Assembly: GCA_944989445.1 (NCBI GenBank)
Contig: CALYLW010000019.1
Span: 310,001 to 374,000, forward strand
Direction of reading: 5' to 3'
DNA: 64,000 bases
From: Ampullaceana balthica
Taxonomy: Eukaryota; Mollusca; Gastropoda; Lymnaeidae
Both the position numbers and the translations under genes were made by a program. The notes under the pieces are model-generated. The model was not told the origin of the DNA. It was given only the letters and a program-made list of their open reading frames with translations, and did not search any database. This document shows, one piece after another, positions 1 to 11,535 of this stretch (position 1 is the stretch's first letter; each line of letters starts with the position of its first letter).

Positions 1-1010
1 TTTTGTGTAAAAATAACCAGAGCAGAAAAAAACCTTTTCGAGCTGAGCTGAGTTGAGTGAAGACCAGAGTGCGTCCCGTTTAATACCCTTTAGACTCCGC
101 CCCTAAAATTCATCCGGTGCCCCGGTACGCCTGTCTAACCTGCCAGTCATAAGGGATCAAACCTATGTCCAGTGACTTCCGTCACAGTCCATTTGTGTTC
201 AGTCCTAACACTCATCAAGTCCCGCCCTCCCTAGTTTAAACTAAGGATGTGGGGAGGGGAGGGGGGTTGACGTAACCATGTGTATGGTCAGACCCGCTAC
301 CCCTTATCTACCGTGAGACATTTCACACCTCTGGTCTCCTCGCTCAGCTACGACCTTGAATCTACGGCCGGCCCAGGGGGGGGGGTTGGTTGACGTAACC
401 GTGTATGGTCAGCCCTGGTCAGTTTTCGCGCCAGGCTTCCCGGGCCGAGCCAATTCCCCACATCAAAGGCCTGCCACTCTGGTGGCGTTCAGTCTTTGAT
501 CTCAGCTCCTGGCGGTCAATGCAATCCAACCTAAATTCCCTACACGCTCCACCCAATCTACATGTAAGTCAAGTCGTAATTAATAGTTATTATGACTAAT
601 ATACGGGACACACTGCCACACTCATTTGGGAGAATAGCTCAAATGTGGAGAATTATGTTACGTCAGATTGACGCACAACCTCTAGTAGCCACATACATTG
701 TTATGGCTTATAGTCATGGCGAACGAGATAATCGATTTCACCTACGATTTAACATTAATGTCTCATTTTAAACTTTTACATTTTCATAAATTTGGAACTA
801 AGGGTCTCTTCTGAATGTAAATTTTAAATTTATTTTCTACTTTTTAGTACATTTTTATTTTAAAAAATTATTTTCGACTTGTTTTTTTTATATATTTTTA
901 TTTTCTACTACATGTATTTAGTCTTCACATTTTTTAAATTAAATTTTTCAATGTTTATTGCTCTTTATTTGTTTTTAATTACATTATTATTCTGGTCGAA
1001 GAGATCGGAG
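1..1010. other. No gene seen; G-rich then AT-rich non-coding DNA
   Basis: Positions 1-600 are comparatively GC-rich, with two similar G-run segments near 240-290 and 375-415, each followed by a shared phrase containing GTTGACGTAACC and TGTATGGTCAG. This suggests a short imperfect duplication. Positions 600-1010 are very AT-rich. No open frame with recognisable protein similarity was seen. Confidence 0.5.
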
Positions 1011-2061
1011 TCGCTGCTTCGTTGTTGCATGGTTTCTTTCCGGTGAGCTTGGCACATTCCAGTTCTTGTATCTGAAGACCATCTAGTGATCTTTTACTCG
1101 GCTGAGTGCAACGTATGCCTGTCCACTGGCAAATAGCGTTGGTCCTAAGTCTACCACTGCATAGTCAACAGTGCTGCCTTGCATCTTGTGAACAGTTGAA
1201 GCCCACGAAAGCACTAGTGGAAGCATTTTTATTTGAATCGAATCAGATGCTCTCCAATTGAATCAAAGTTTACTCTTACTGATGGCATCGAGTCTTTGTA
1301 CAGCTGTTGTCTTGCATTCAATGGCCATATGATTTCGGTTATGTGACCTATTGATCCATTTACCAAGCCCTTTGCGACATCAATGTTGGATCTCAACATG
1401 ACCTTAGCACCCACGAAGATTATCAGTTCTTTGGGCAATTCAGCTGTCTTGTTTATAACCGTTGGTGTGATCTTTTCCATTGACATGTTTTCTCTATTTC
1501 TAATTACGTGTTTCATCGACGAGTGTGTCTTGTGCCTGAGAATAGGGAACATCTCAACCTCCGGATCTCATTTGAAGTGTTCCAGCACCATCTGATTATG
1601 TTCATCGACTTGTTTCTTGGTAGGAAATATGCGGAGAGCTCGTTCTATGGAGAATTCACCGGCAGCGTCCTTGGCTACCTTATTAAATAGAACTTCCATA
1701 TGAGTTGAATTCATCTCTCCAATTCTCAAAGCATTGAGTAGATCTATGAAGGTTCTATCGCCTTGCTGTCGCATATTTTCAGTCAACTCTACCAAGGAAA
1801 ACAATCGCCATAGGTTTACAGCTGGAACCATTCTTTCAGGTTAGTCAAACACTTGATTACCTCGGAGATAGGTGGTAGCTGTAACAAATCTCCGAAGATT
1901 AGGACGTTTATGCCACCGAACGGAGTATAAATATTTTTCAGCTGTCTCAGACGTGAATCAATCATGCATAGCATTTCTGTAAAGGAGAAATTAAAATTAG
2001 TTATTCTCAAAATTTTTAAAGGCCTAGCCAGTAAGTACAAAGCCAGCTTACCTTTGATCAA
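1011..2061 (-). pseudogene. Degenerate PIF1-like DNA helicase (transposon-associated) remnant
   Basis: Read from 2061 down to about 1011, three frames together spell the C-terminal half of a PIF1-family DNA helicase. Seen in order: the GGINVLIFGDLLQLPPI block (Walker B/Q-loop region) near 1890; LTENMRQ near 1770; VMLRSNIDVAKGLVNGSIG near 1350; and motif VI ([17 protein letters not shown] then [10 protein letters not shown]) near 1100-1200. Family knowledge: PIF1-type helicases are SF1B enzymes and occur as many dispersed copies in invertebrate genomes, often as Helitron cargo or orphan copies. The ATP-binding Walker A half is absent. Frame changes occur near 1820, 1560, 1225 and again just after VALSRV, so no functional protein can be made. 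No Helitron replication domain or terminal hairpin was recognised, so whether it belongs to a Helitron is unresolved. Confidence 0.85.
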
Positions 2062-3206
2062 TTTAGAAGTAGATATAAACCAAGAATGTCCAGGGATTAG
2101 TTCCTTTCTAAACGATTATAATATTTTGCGCGAACTGATCCCAATTATCCGACTTATCTCAATTATCCGACCTATCCCAATTATCTGACACTCGCTGTAA
2201 ATCGAAAATATTTAATTAAATTAAATCTAGCCATGGAAAAGTCCGATTAAACTTACAAAGACTGCACATGGTGCGGCGCTGTGTGGGTGTGCACACCCAC
2301 CACCTGCTTAGGATGTCAATCTCTCTCACAGACCAGGGGCAGTGTGTTACTGGCGTGTCCCTGCTCATCACGGGACTGACCTCCCCTTGCAGTAAAACAC
2401 TGGTAGTTGGTCAGTCGCTCATGACCCGTGCCGGTCACTAAGGAGTACTGCTGAGGTACTCTAGCAGACGTAAATCGAAAATATTTGATTATATTAAATC
2501 TAACCATGGAAAAAGTCCGCAAAAATTCACAAAAATACTATCACCAAAATTGTACATGTGTACAAATTTTCAGAATGATTGGATAACGGGAAGGGGTTCA
2601 AAATTGGGATATTAAAAATAGTCAGATTAAACTTACAAAATTTATACTTATATAAGACTAGTAAAAAAAATAGCTGCAGCCATGCTGGATACCGTCGAGG
2701 GGTGGGCAATGGCACCATAGGATTACCCTGGCTGGGAGTAGCTCCAGGCACTTGGCTTAGACTTAAACTCTCTGTCTATTGTTCATTCTCACTTCGTGCA
2801 CTCCCACGAGGGTAGACACTGCTGACTGGATATTTTTCGCCCCATCAGAAACACTAGACACAAACACTGGAGTTCATTTTGTAAGGTTCACAACTAAAAC
2901 TTTTCATTTTTGCACCACTTGAACTTTGTTGTTACTCAAAGTCAGGCCTAATTTTTATATAGCTAAATAATAAAAATACGACATTAAGGAGCCTCCCAAC
3001 CCATTGGTGCAAGATGAAAAGTTCAAAATTTCTCAAGATCAATAAAAATTGAATGGGGGAATAAAATCTAAAACGTTCTCGAAAAAAAAACATATGGGGC
3101 CTCTGGCCCCGAAGTAATTGCCAATAGGAGTTCAGTGCCCTATACTATTTTAATATACCAAGTTTTTATATTGAAAGTTTGTTTAAGATCTATCCATATA
3201 CCCAGT
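2062..3206. other. Non-coding; short direct repeats
   Basis: No gene is seen. Positions 2140-2190 hold three near-copies of a short phrase (CCAATTATCCGAC / CTCAATTATCCGAC). A roughly 50-bp block at 2197-2245 starting GTAAATCGAAAATATTT is repeated directly at 2470-2519, bracketing about 220 bp of GC-richer sequence that I do not recognise. The rest is AT-rich. Confidence 0.5.
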
Positions 3207-5927
3207 CAGGGTGTCCACCCAAATCTGGTCCAAAAAAATCCTAACAGCCACCAAAAAATCCTACCATCCAACCGACAAGTAAAAGTTATTATTCGGACAA
3301 GTAAAAGTATATATTCGACAAGTAAAAATTTAACTTGCAGTATTGTATGTTTTTTTGTTAACATATTTTGTAAAAAATAACCTAAAAACTGACAAGAACA
3401 CAACTACATACCTTCATTCTACTTCAGCAATGTATTCATTTAGACTAGAGGATCACATCTGTACTACGTACTTGATATCCGTATAGTCAAATTATTCATC
3501 CTTAAAGAACTTATCATTGTACTTAAAATTGTTCATTGGTAAAGTTGATTTATAAAACAAATAATTTCAAATTATTTACACTATATATACAGTTTATAAA
3601 CAATTTACAATAGACAGCTGCCTTTTAAAGCTTCAGCTCAGCCTCCCTCTCATTGATGAGAGCAGCTAGAGCCTTTACCTCCTCTTTCTTCTTTGTGGCA
3701 TCACTCTTAAAAGCTAAGCTTTTTACAATTGAAGCATGTACATCTTTTCCTGTTTCCTTCACTGCCTTTTCTATAATTTCATCAGCAGATTTGATTAAAA
3801 GATCAATATCAAGCTCTATCTTCCTCTTCTTTGCTTTCATGTCTGTGATTTCTTCTGCCTTTCTCTTCCTTTTCCCAGTCTGCTCACTTTCTTCTTTATC
3901 TTTCTTCTTCTTATCTATAGCATCAATGTAGGTTTTGTGGGCCTTACTAGAGTAGTCTAACATTTTTTTGTTGATAGGAATCTCAGCCAAAGGCCCGTTG
4001 TCCTTGACATACTGACATATCAGTCTCTTAGCTACTAAACTTTCTTCCAACAGGTTCTCTACAGTTGCTTCTTTGTTGGTTGAGAAACCCCTCTCAACAT
4101 CAGCATTGCCATGGCTTAGCAGCAGGACCATCTGGATTACCTTTTTCAATGCAGGTGAACTATCCAACTGACCATGTTCAATGAAGAACTCATCTAGGCG
4201 CTCACCATTGTACCTCACTGTTGATTGAGACAGTCTATCTACCAGGGTCTCAAAGTCATATAACACCTGATCCACCTCATCACCTACTTTGGTACGTCCA
4301 CAGGTAAACTGTTTGGCTATATCCGAGTCAGGAAACATCTGTTGAAAAATGCTGCCTATGTCGTCTGAGCTTCGAGCACTGGAGTGGCTAGAAACTAGGT
4401 GCATTGTCCACCTAACCTCTGCTTTTAGAGTATCTGCAACTTTAAGAGTTGGCTGTTTAGTTGTAGTTGAAGTTGGATTAGATGTAGTTGAAGTGGCAGT
4501 CTGATTCAGAGATGATGGAGGTGTTGATTTTGTTGCAAAACTAAGCATTGAACTGCTACCACGATGACTTGCACTGGCCCGCATGTGCTTTTGTGAAGAC
4601 ATATGGGTGTTCAAGGCTTTTATGCCTGACGATCCTATAAGGTAAGCTTGACCACAGTACTTGCACTTGAACTTTTCACGATTTTCACTTAGTTGTTCAA
4701 GCCACTCAGAGTAAGAAGTGTCTTTTAACCAGTCTGAATTAAAATAACATTTCCCCATGTTGATGGGATTGATAGTGTTTTTTGTAATAGTATACAAATT
4801 GTCAATATCTGGATAGTGAAGTAAGGAACAAATTTAAACTGACAAAAAGTAAACTAGTCTTAAGACTTTAGTCAAGAATTTGCCTACTGCAGCCTACCCT
4901 AAAAACTGTTAGTTAACACACTTTAAATTGTAACCATTTAACTAGACTAGAATCTAGATTTCTATATGTTTAGCACATAATTTTCAACACTGAACAGGAC
5001 TGATTTTTAATCAATTTAATCATAAAAAATAAGCTTTGATTTGAAACAGAATCTAGATCTAAACCTATTTAAATAGTTGCTTTAATAGTTGTGACTTTGG
5101 CATACCGTGACTGTTTAAATATTTTAAAAGAAATTAACTGAACTAGATCTAGATTTTAGACGTGGCTAGGCTAAGCCTAAGGTTTTTTTCGTTTTTAATT
5201 TTCACAAAATACTAGATTAGAGAGATCTATTGACTTCAAGCAGACAAAATGGCGACTGCTGCTAAAGCAGCTAAACAATAAGCACAAAAATCGTAGTTAA
5301 CACTGCTCCCATAAATTTTTTGGAGATATAACAAAAGTAAATAGATATCTATTATTTACTCAGATCATGATATATTTTTAACCAAAATCCTAATATGAAT
5401 ATCTAGTATATCACACTAATTACTATTACGCGGTTACTAGATCTATACTATGGGCACTATGGCTAAGCGTAAGCAATTTCACAATTTCTATCTGTTTCAA
5501 TCACAGTGCACTTTATGTTTACAATGCCATCTTTAACGAGAATTATTTTGTTTAATATCTGTAATTTGTTTGTATAAGTTTAGTTTTCGACTTTTGTTTT
5601 AAAACACACATTTACTATAGATATATACGATATGATATCGATATGGACAGGGGACTCTGTCATAGGTAAACAACAGTTTTTATACTGCTGCGAACTATTG
5701 GTATTTCCAAACCAAAACAATGTGCAACGTGAGCTTCGTCATTCATTTATTTCTTTTATCCGACCGAGGAACGTTTATCCTACCGAGATTTTGTTTATCC
5801 GACCGAGGATCGTTTATCCGACCAAAATCCGACTTATCCGACCACAAAATTTTTATCCGACTAAAATCCGACTTATCCGACCACAAAATTTTTATCCGAC
5901 TAAAATCCGACTTCGGTGGACACCCTG
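3207..5927 (-). mobile_element. hAT-like DNA transposon, complete ends, internally deleted
   Basis: A 13-bp perfect terminal inverted repeat, CAGGGTGTCCACC, starts at 3207, and its complement ends at 5927. The 5 bp immediately outside each end are identical (CCAGT at 3202-3206 and 5928-5932), which reads as a target-site duplication. The unit is about 2.7 kb. Subterminal repeats are present: CGACAAGTAAAA-type words near 3280-3330 on one side and TTATCCGACC / AAATCCGACTTATCC words at 5755-5910 on the other. It encodes a single minus-strand ORF with a BED-type finger and hAT dimerisation region. The CAGGG-type end and the ORF place it with hAT. A 5-bp rather than the usual 8-bp duplication is atypical. 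Confidence 0.8.
3625..4797 (-). CDS. hAT-type transposase derivative lacking the catalytic core (390 aa)
   Basis: This is an uninterrupted minus-strand ORF inside the transposon at 3207-5927. Residues 45-71 form a BED-like zinc finger (Cys45, Cys48, His65, His71). Residues 80-125 are Ser/Thr-rich. Residues 125-170 resemble the start of the RNase H-like region. Residues 219-250 carry the hAT C-terminal dimerisation signature (LLLSHGNADVERGFSTNKE). The last 110 residues are Lys/Glu-rich and probably coiled coil. Related transposases are normally about 600-700 residues, so most of the DDE/RNase H catalytic region appears removed in frame around residues 170-180. I infer it cannot transpose DNA but could still bind DNA or dimerise, for example as a repressor or a domesticated protein. 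The family usually begins MGK...WL, so Met14 (about 4758) is an equally good start. Confidence 0.75.
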   Translation of the reverse strand: MYTITKNTINPINMGKCYFNSDWLKDTSYSEWLEQLSENREKFKCKYCGQAYLIGSSGIKALNTHMSSQKHMRASASHRGSSSMLSFATKSTPPSSLNQTATSTTSNPTSTTTKQPTLKVADTLKAEVRWTMHLVSSHSSARSSDDIGSIFQQMFPDSDIAKQFTCGRTKVGDEVDQVLYDFETLVDRLSQSTVRYNGERLDEFFIEHGQLDSSPALKKVIQMVLLLSHGNADVERGFSTNKEATVENLLEESLVAKRLICQYVKDNGPLAEIPINKKMLDYSSKAHKTYIDAIDKKKKDKEESEQTGKRKRKAEEITDMKAKKRKIELDIDLLIKSADEIIEKAVKETGKDVHASIVKSLAFKSDATKKKEEVKALAALINEREAELKL

Positions 5928-5935
5928 CCAGTAGT

Positions 5936-6896
5936 TAACGTTTAAACTAATTTTCAATTAACACTTTTTGAGGAGTATGAATAAATAAAATAAAAAATTT
6001 AGTGAGTGTTCAAATAGAATATATGCCCATTTTATTATTTTGGAAACAAGTGTAAGAAAGTGATGAAAATTTTTTTTCTCCTTAATATTAATTTATTTTG
6101 AGGTTTCATACTTTTTAAGTTTGTTTAATTACTTTTATTTTTGTTTCAGTTCAACTTCCTTCAGTAACAGCAGTTCAGACAATGAATGAGGCATCATCCC
6201 ATTTAAAAAAACAAGGAAGATGGACACTGACTTTGCTCACATCTTCAGTTTCTCTATTTGTCAACTATATTTAGCACATCACAACCTAGATTATGGTTTC
6301 CTGAGCATATATAAAGTTCAGCGTCTTTGGATTGCTGTAATCTTTGTCATTGGCTGCAGAAAAATACATAACTCATCAAATTATTTGTAAATGTGCATAA
6401 TGACTAATGAACTTTTAATTGTTCTATACTTAGTTAGACTTGGAGAATATTCATCATGGCAATAATCCACATGTTTAGTTTCTGTATATTATTCAATATC
6501 TGTACTAAATATATATATAAAAACTGGTCTGAATTGAATTACAGTAACTTGATTTTCATATTTTTTAAACTCTTCTTGTCAATTAAATTTGTCAGATCTA
6601 TTCTTTGGACATAACATGAAAAACCAATACCAATATTATCTTAATGGAATAAAAAAAAATCCATTTTAAATTTCTGGAGTTGATTTTATCAATTATCAAT
6701 GATGAGAATTTTAATGTGGTCACTTTCTGTTCATGAGTTCTGGTATTACATGAATTAAACAAGTATGCAATGTGCTACTGAAAAATGTATGCACACAAAA
6801 TTGTAAAAATTTACGCAAAATTTAATAATTAGTGAATAAACTAACATTTAATTTTAATGAATACTACATAATCTATATACATTGTATATAATTCTC
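5936..6896. other. No gene seen; AT-rich non-coding DNA
   Basis: The stretch is AT-rich with stop codons in all frames. No repeat structure or RNA gene was recognised. Confidence 0.5.
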
Positions 6897-7258
6897 TTTG
6901 TGGTCGGACCCTGCGAGGCAACAAGAAGCTGCATGTGCAACAGATACTAATTTTAGAAAGCAGCGCACCAAATCACTGTACCAATGCATCAAAATCAAAA
7001 GGTGTGCATATTAAATATGCCTGAAAAAAAATATTATATGACGTCATTGTTTTCGCTGATATTTTAATTTTGGAAACGGGAACCCCTATTATAAAATACT
7101 TTGTGTGCATTTCAGAAAGTTTAATATTTCGTATTGATCAAACAAGGACAAGTTAGTTGGGCTTTTGAAAAAGGTAGGGGCCCTAAAAAAGTGCATTAAA
7201 GGGGTAAAGAACTCTCCATGAGCAAGTCTGCGGCGTATGCTACGCAGCGGGGCGTCTA
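6897..7258 (+). repeat. Dispersed repeat, short copy (partner at 31413-32395)
   Basis: The segment begins with GTGGTCGGACCCTGCGAGGC and ends with a block containing GAGCAAGTCTGCGGCGTATG and then GCGGGGCGTCTAGTA. Both end blocks recur, in reverse orientation and farther apart, at 31413-32395. This copy is about 0.36 kb against about 0.98 kb there, so it looks like an internally deleted copy of the same element. The class is unknown; the two end blocks are not inverted repeats of each other. Confidence 0.65.
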
Positions 7259-8206
7259 GTACTAATTTATACTGCTGAAAATGCTTGTGCTAAAAAAAAA
7301 TAGCAAAATTCCTCATAAAACTATAGAGAATTTATTTTAAAGGGCTAGTATATAAAGTTTTGATTTGTGGTTACAGATTTTGGAGAGAAAAAATTACTTA
7401 ATATACTCCTGTTGATCTCGATCGAGTATAAGTCAACCTCCTCCCTGATTTATAACTTGTAAAGTGGAATTTTACATTTCTTCAAGATCGCTACAGTAAA
7501 CTCATGTCATTTATAAAATTAGTTCCCCCTAATTTTGCCATTAAAATTTTAAAGAAATAAACATATTGACTTTTACATGAGGATGTACGGTATTGGTACT
7601 AAGTACAGGTGGCCCATGAATAATAATACTCTGATCATTGTGGTGTCCTGTTAGGCTTCTTTTTAAAACAACTTTTTTGGGCTCCTAAACATGTCCAAGG
7701 AGATGGATACTCTTTAGGGCTGGCTGCTCATTGGGATATTAGTCACTAGAGAGAGGTTGGGGAGTTCAGTAGGAAAATGGTCACAAATGTTGCCTCGCAA
7801 CTGATACTTTGATCCAGTCACTAATTGTCCTTGACAGGTATTGAGATCTTTTAATTATTAGTAATTATTTGTCTGAACTGCTTTGTCTAGGTGGAAGAGG
7901 TGTGAGCTTTTTGACCTATAGTTGGAACAATATTTTTTACCTAGCTAGTTGGTTTTTTTTTAATGAACTAATTGTGTGAGAGAATCAAAAGACATCTCAT
8001 AAATTTAAATGAAATTGTTCTAGGAAAGCATACACATACATGCCCAGTAGAGAGGAAGTTAACACTACTAAAATAATACTTAGTAAAATGCTAGAGATAG
8101 GTGATAGTAGAGCAGTAGTAAATGCCACTCATGCCCTTTTCTCATTTTTAATTTAAAAATAATTTAAATGAGTAAGTAAAAAAACCAGTTTTTGACTATA
8201 AACTAT
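7259..8206. other. No gene seen; AT-rich non-coding DNA
   Basis: No open frame, RNA gene or repeat family was recognised in this AT-rich stretch. Confidence 0.45.
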
Positions 8207-8611
8207 AAATCCTTTATGTACGAGACATAAGTACAAGAATGTTCATCATAATACGCAGCGCAAGACCATCCAAAAATACAAAATTGTAGTGTCGTAAAAC
8301 ATGTTTCACATAATAAACCGATCAGAGGAATATGTTTTAAAAAGTGTCAATAAAATACGCACCTTGTTGCGCGACAGAAAGGTTGTTCAATATAATACGC
8401 ACCGCGACGCTCTATCTTAAAAAGTAACATGATACATGCACATAGAAAATATGCGATCGATCTGAAATTTTGATACATCGTTTTTATCATCGGCACGAAA
8501 CTGCCTGCAAACTTTCAGCTCGCTAGCTTACGAGGAGGTGGGTTAAAAATCGATCCCAAAGTTTTGGCGATAAGCAAGCAACCAGACACCACGAGTTAAT
8601 ATAAAGGATTT
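8207..8611 (-). mobile_element. MITE-like element with AAATCCYTTATA ends (copy 1)
   Basis: The left end reads AAATCCTTTATGTA and the right end is the near-complement TATAAAGGATTT. Internal words match, in reverse orientation, the element at 29450-29952: for example GATCGATCTGAAATTTTGAT here is the complement of the ATCAAAATTTCAGATCGATC-type block there. A phrase AATACGCACC/AATACGCAGC recurs three times between 8260 and 8400. No coding capacity. Confidence 0.6.
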
Positions 8612-8784
8612 AAAAATACCTGACTAGTCAGAAACTAGTCTCTCATGTAAGCACCATTGAGACATGTAGCATCAAGAACCATTTTCAGCAATCACGTTTC
8701 AATAGCATCCAGCACCTTCCAGTTACTGCTGGCCCTGGGCACTGTACAAATTGTATGTCCACTTATTTTCCGCACCATCAAATC

Positions 8785-8918
8785 TAATGTTCCCTCTAAT
8801 GTTCGTTGGTTCGTGTGCAAAGATGCACAGCATCAATTTTTTGTGCAATATTTAAAAAAATTTGCTGCTCGGCCTCTGTCAGATATCTGCACGGCCGCGC
8901 AGCTTAAAGGGAACATTA
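8785..8918 (+). mobile_element. hAT-type MITE, AATGTTCCCTCTAA family (copy 1, truncated)
   Basis: The ends are AATGTTCCCTCTAA and TTAAAGGGAACATT, which are imperfect inverted repeats. The interior shares GTTCGTTGGTTCGTGTGCAA and AGATATCTGC words with copies at 40297, 44029 and 61256. No matching 8-bp flanks are seen around this copy, so it may be older or recombined. Confidence 0.75.
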
Positions 8919-11535
8919 TTGCTCTATGATTAGTCTTAGGTATTGAGATATTTTTATAAAATCTCTCAATCTAGAGATCACAAGACCAATGAGCATGTCT
9001 GGTGAAGAATAACCTCCCTTGTGTGCACTATAACAATTTAATGATGCATGGTTCGGTCATGTGCTGTGACAGTGTCATGATATTCCCTTCAAAAATCGTC
9101 CAGGCATGATAGAGATAAGTCTGGCAATCATGCCAATTCATTAATTTACCTACCAACCAATCAAATTTCATGACAAAAATTCAACAAAAGGCAGTTAGTA
9201 ATTATTATCATAAATGCATACAAGTTCTTTTATTAGCTAAGCAGGTCAGAAAACAGCACAAATTATAACAATTTTTCAATCACAGATATGCAACAAAAAA
9301 TATATTACCAGCGGAGACTGAAATCCAATTAGCTGTTTTGGGTGCACATACTACTATTACAATGATCCTGGTTAATTTAATCAAAGATTAAGATTCATAA
9401 TGACCAGCTGAGTTAAAATAGCAATAAAATGACACATAAAGGAATCAAGTAAAGTGAGATCTCGTGAGAATGACAAGTTGTCATTGAAGATTCTTCTAAC
9501 TTTTTATTTTTACATCATTTTCAAAAAAATAATTTTGTTGATGGTGCAATGTAAAGGTGAGAAATTCTTTAAGAAAATATAGCCTCATTTAAAAATTTTA
9601 ATTTGTAAAATAAAATTTCCCTGATGATTTGAGGTTAATAAAAGTAAATGAAAATGCCTTTTTCTTTATAATACCAAACAAAGGGAAATACGAACTAAAC
9701 ATTTCTTACTTAATATTTGAGAAAAAGATTATGAATGACTTAAAAGTATAAGGCAGAAAAACATTTACTTCAAATGACATAAAAGAATGAGACTGAATCA
9801 TACCGAATGAAATAATAAAAAAAATGGATGTCACAAGAGTGTCTAGATTAGGGGGTAAGAAGAAAACCATCATAACATTATATCCATTCAAGACAATGAT
9901 TAGGTAGCTTCAGGTGGTGCTGGAGAAAAAAAAAGGGGGGGGGGTGGTGTTAGGAATGAATGTGTGCATAAAACCTGGCAGTAGTAATTTAATTATTAAT
10001 ATATTATAACCAAAAAAATGTATAATAAAAAATCCTTTTAAAAATTATTAAATTGCAAGACCAGTTTACTTATGATTTAAACTGAAGATTGCTAAAAATT
10101 AACAAGTTACATCCTCACAAGAATTCGACAGGTTCTAGAATGAAAGGAAATTAAATTCATTTTTGCTACAATTCATTTTGTTATATGTTAAAAAAAACAA
10201 AGCAAGCCAAATAATATCAAACTTTAAAAATTAAAAAAAACTTTCTGATATGCTTACCTACACATCCTGTACCACATACCAAAGGAGGCATAACTATTAA
10301 ATTCAAAATATAAAATTTTAATAATGTGTAAAAATTTTGTCAATGACTTTATAAATCAAGTAATATTTTAGTGGCTATAGTCACAACAATCACGGGGCAA
10401 GAAAAGAGAACATTTCTGCCGTTTCTCTCAGAGCAAATTAGTACTTCAAAAACTTGCTTGAGTTCACTAGTAAAGAAACACAAATAAAAACACCCACAAT
10501 AATTTCAAAACATTATGCTGTTTTTTTGTTTTTTTTTAAACCTTTGGAAATAAATGTACTAGAGATTTATTTACTGATCTTTTGTGTATTAATGGCAACT
10601 GTAGAAGTAGAAATTAGAAAATATTACTTTATATTTCCAGCAAATCATTGCAGAGGCCATGCACAAAATTGTAGGTAAATTCCTGCCAAGAGACCACCCC
10701 TTAACCATTACCTCTGTAATCAACAATCCTACCTTATATATCAGTGCCCAAGTAATAGTAATACATGTATAAATAGATGGCCCCCTAAAAAAATGTTAAC
10801 ACCTGTACGAAATAAACCATATATTATTTGTAAATTATGTATACAATTTATTACAATGCATAATGCAATTTTATTTACAACTTTATACAAAATAAATATT
10901 CTCAATAATGTCAACACCACAATGAAATATTGGAGCACTATTTAACTATTGATGTACATTTCATTAGTGTAATGAACAGTAAAAGCTTTGGGTTGAGAAA
11001 ATTCATTACACTACACCATCTTTAAAAAAAATATAATATTCCTTCAAACTGAGAGCTTTTAGTAGCAAAGCAACAAAAAAAAAGAAAGAAATCTATCAAG
11101 TAAATTTGAAATTAAACAATTACTTTTTCTAATTCTAATTAAAAAAAACAGTTCAAAAATAAAATAATTTATTATTTATATTCTTTCTGTATTATTAATA
11201 TTATATATTAAAAGAACACTTCACAACTTCTATTAATCATAAGAATGAAGTTAATATATTATATAATAAGTTATACATTGTGAAAATAAGTGTTACTACA
11301 AGTTATTGATTTATATTAAATACGTTAGTCAGCTACTAAAAATGTATTTGACGGCATTTTAATTAGAAAGATTTAATACATACATTCATAATAATAAAGA
11401 ATTTGGTCTGGATGTAGTGGCAACACATTTTGTGTGTGATGCTGTAAAATATAACTGCTAAATTAATTATGAATGTCTGGATATAATTAAATTATTTCTT
11501 TTTCATAACAATTTATATTAAATCTATAGGTTGAT
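8919..11535. other. Non-coding; probably contains the KLHL12 3' untranslated region
   Basis: No coding sequence is seen downstream of the KLHL12 stop codon (minus strand). The region is AT-rich with a G-run near 9935. The 3' UTR must begin at 11535 and run leftwards, but I could not choose among the many TTTATT (AATAAA on the minus strand) occurrences, so the polyadenylation site is not placed. Confidence 0.4.

Noticed and set aside
5250..5282. Tiny ORF ATGGCGACTGCTGCTAAAGC on the plus strand
   Set aside because: Eleven codons only, inside the hAT element upstream of its ORF. The AAAATGGCG word may be a promoter motif, but this cannot be shown.
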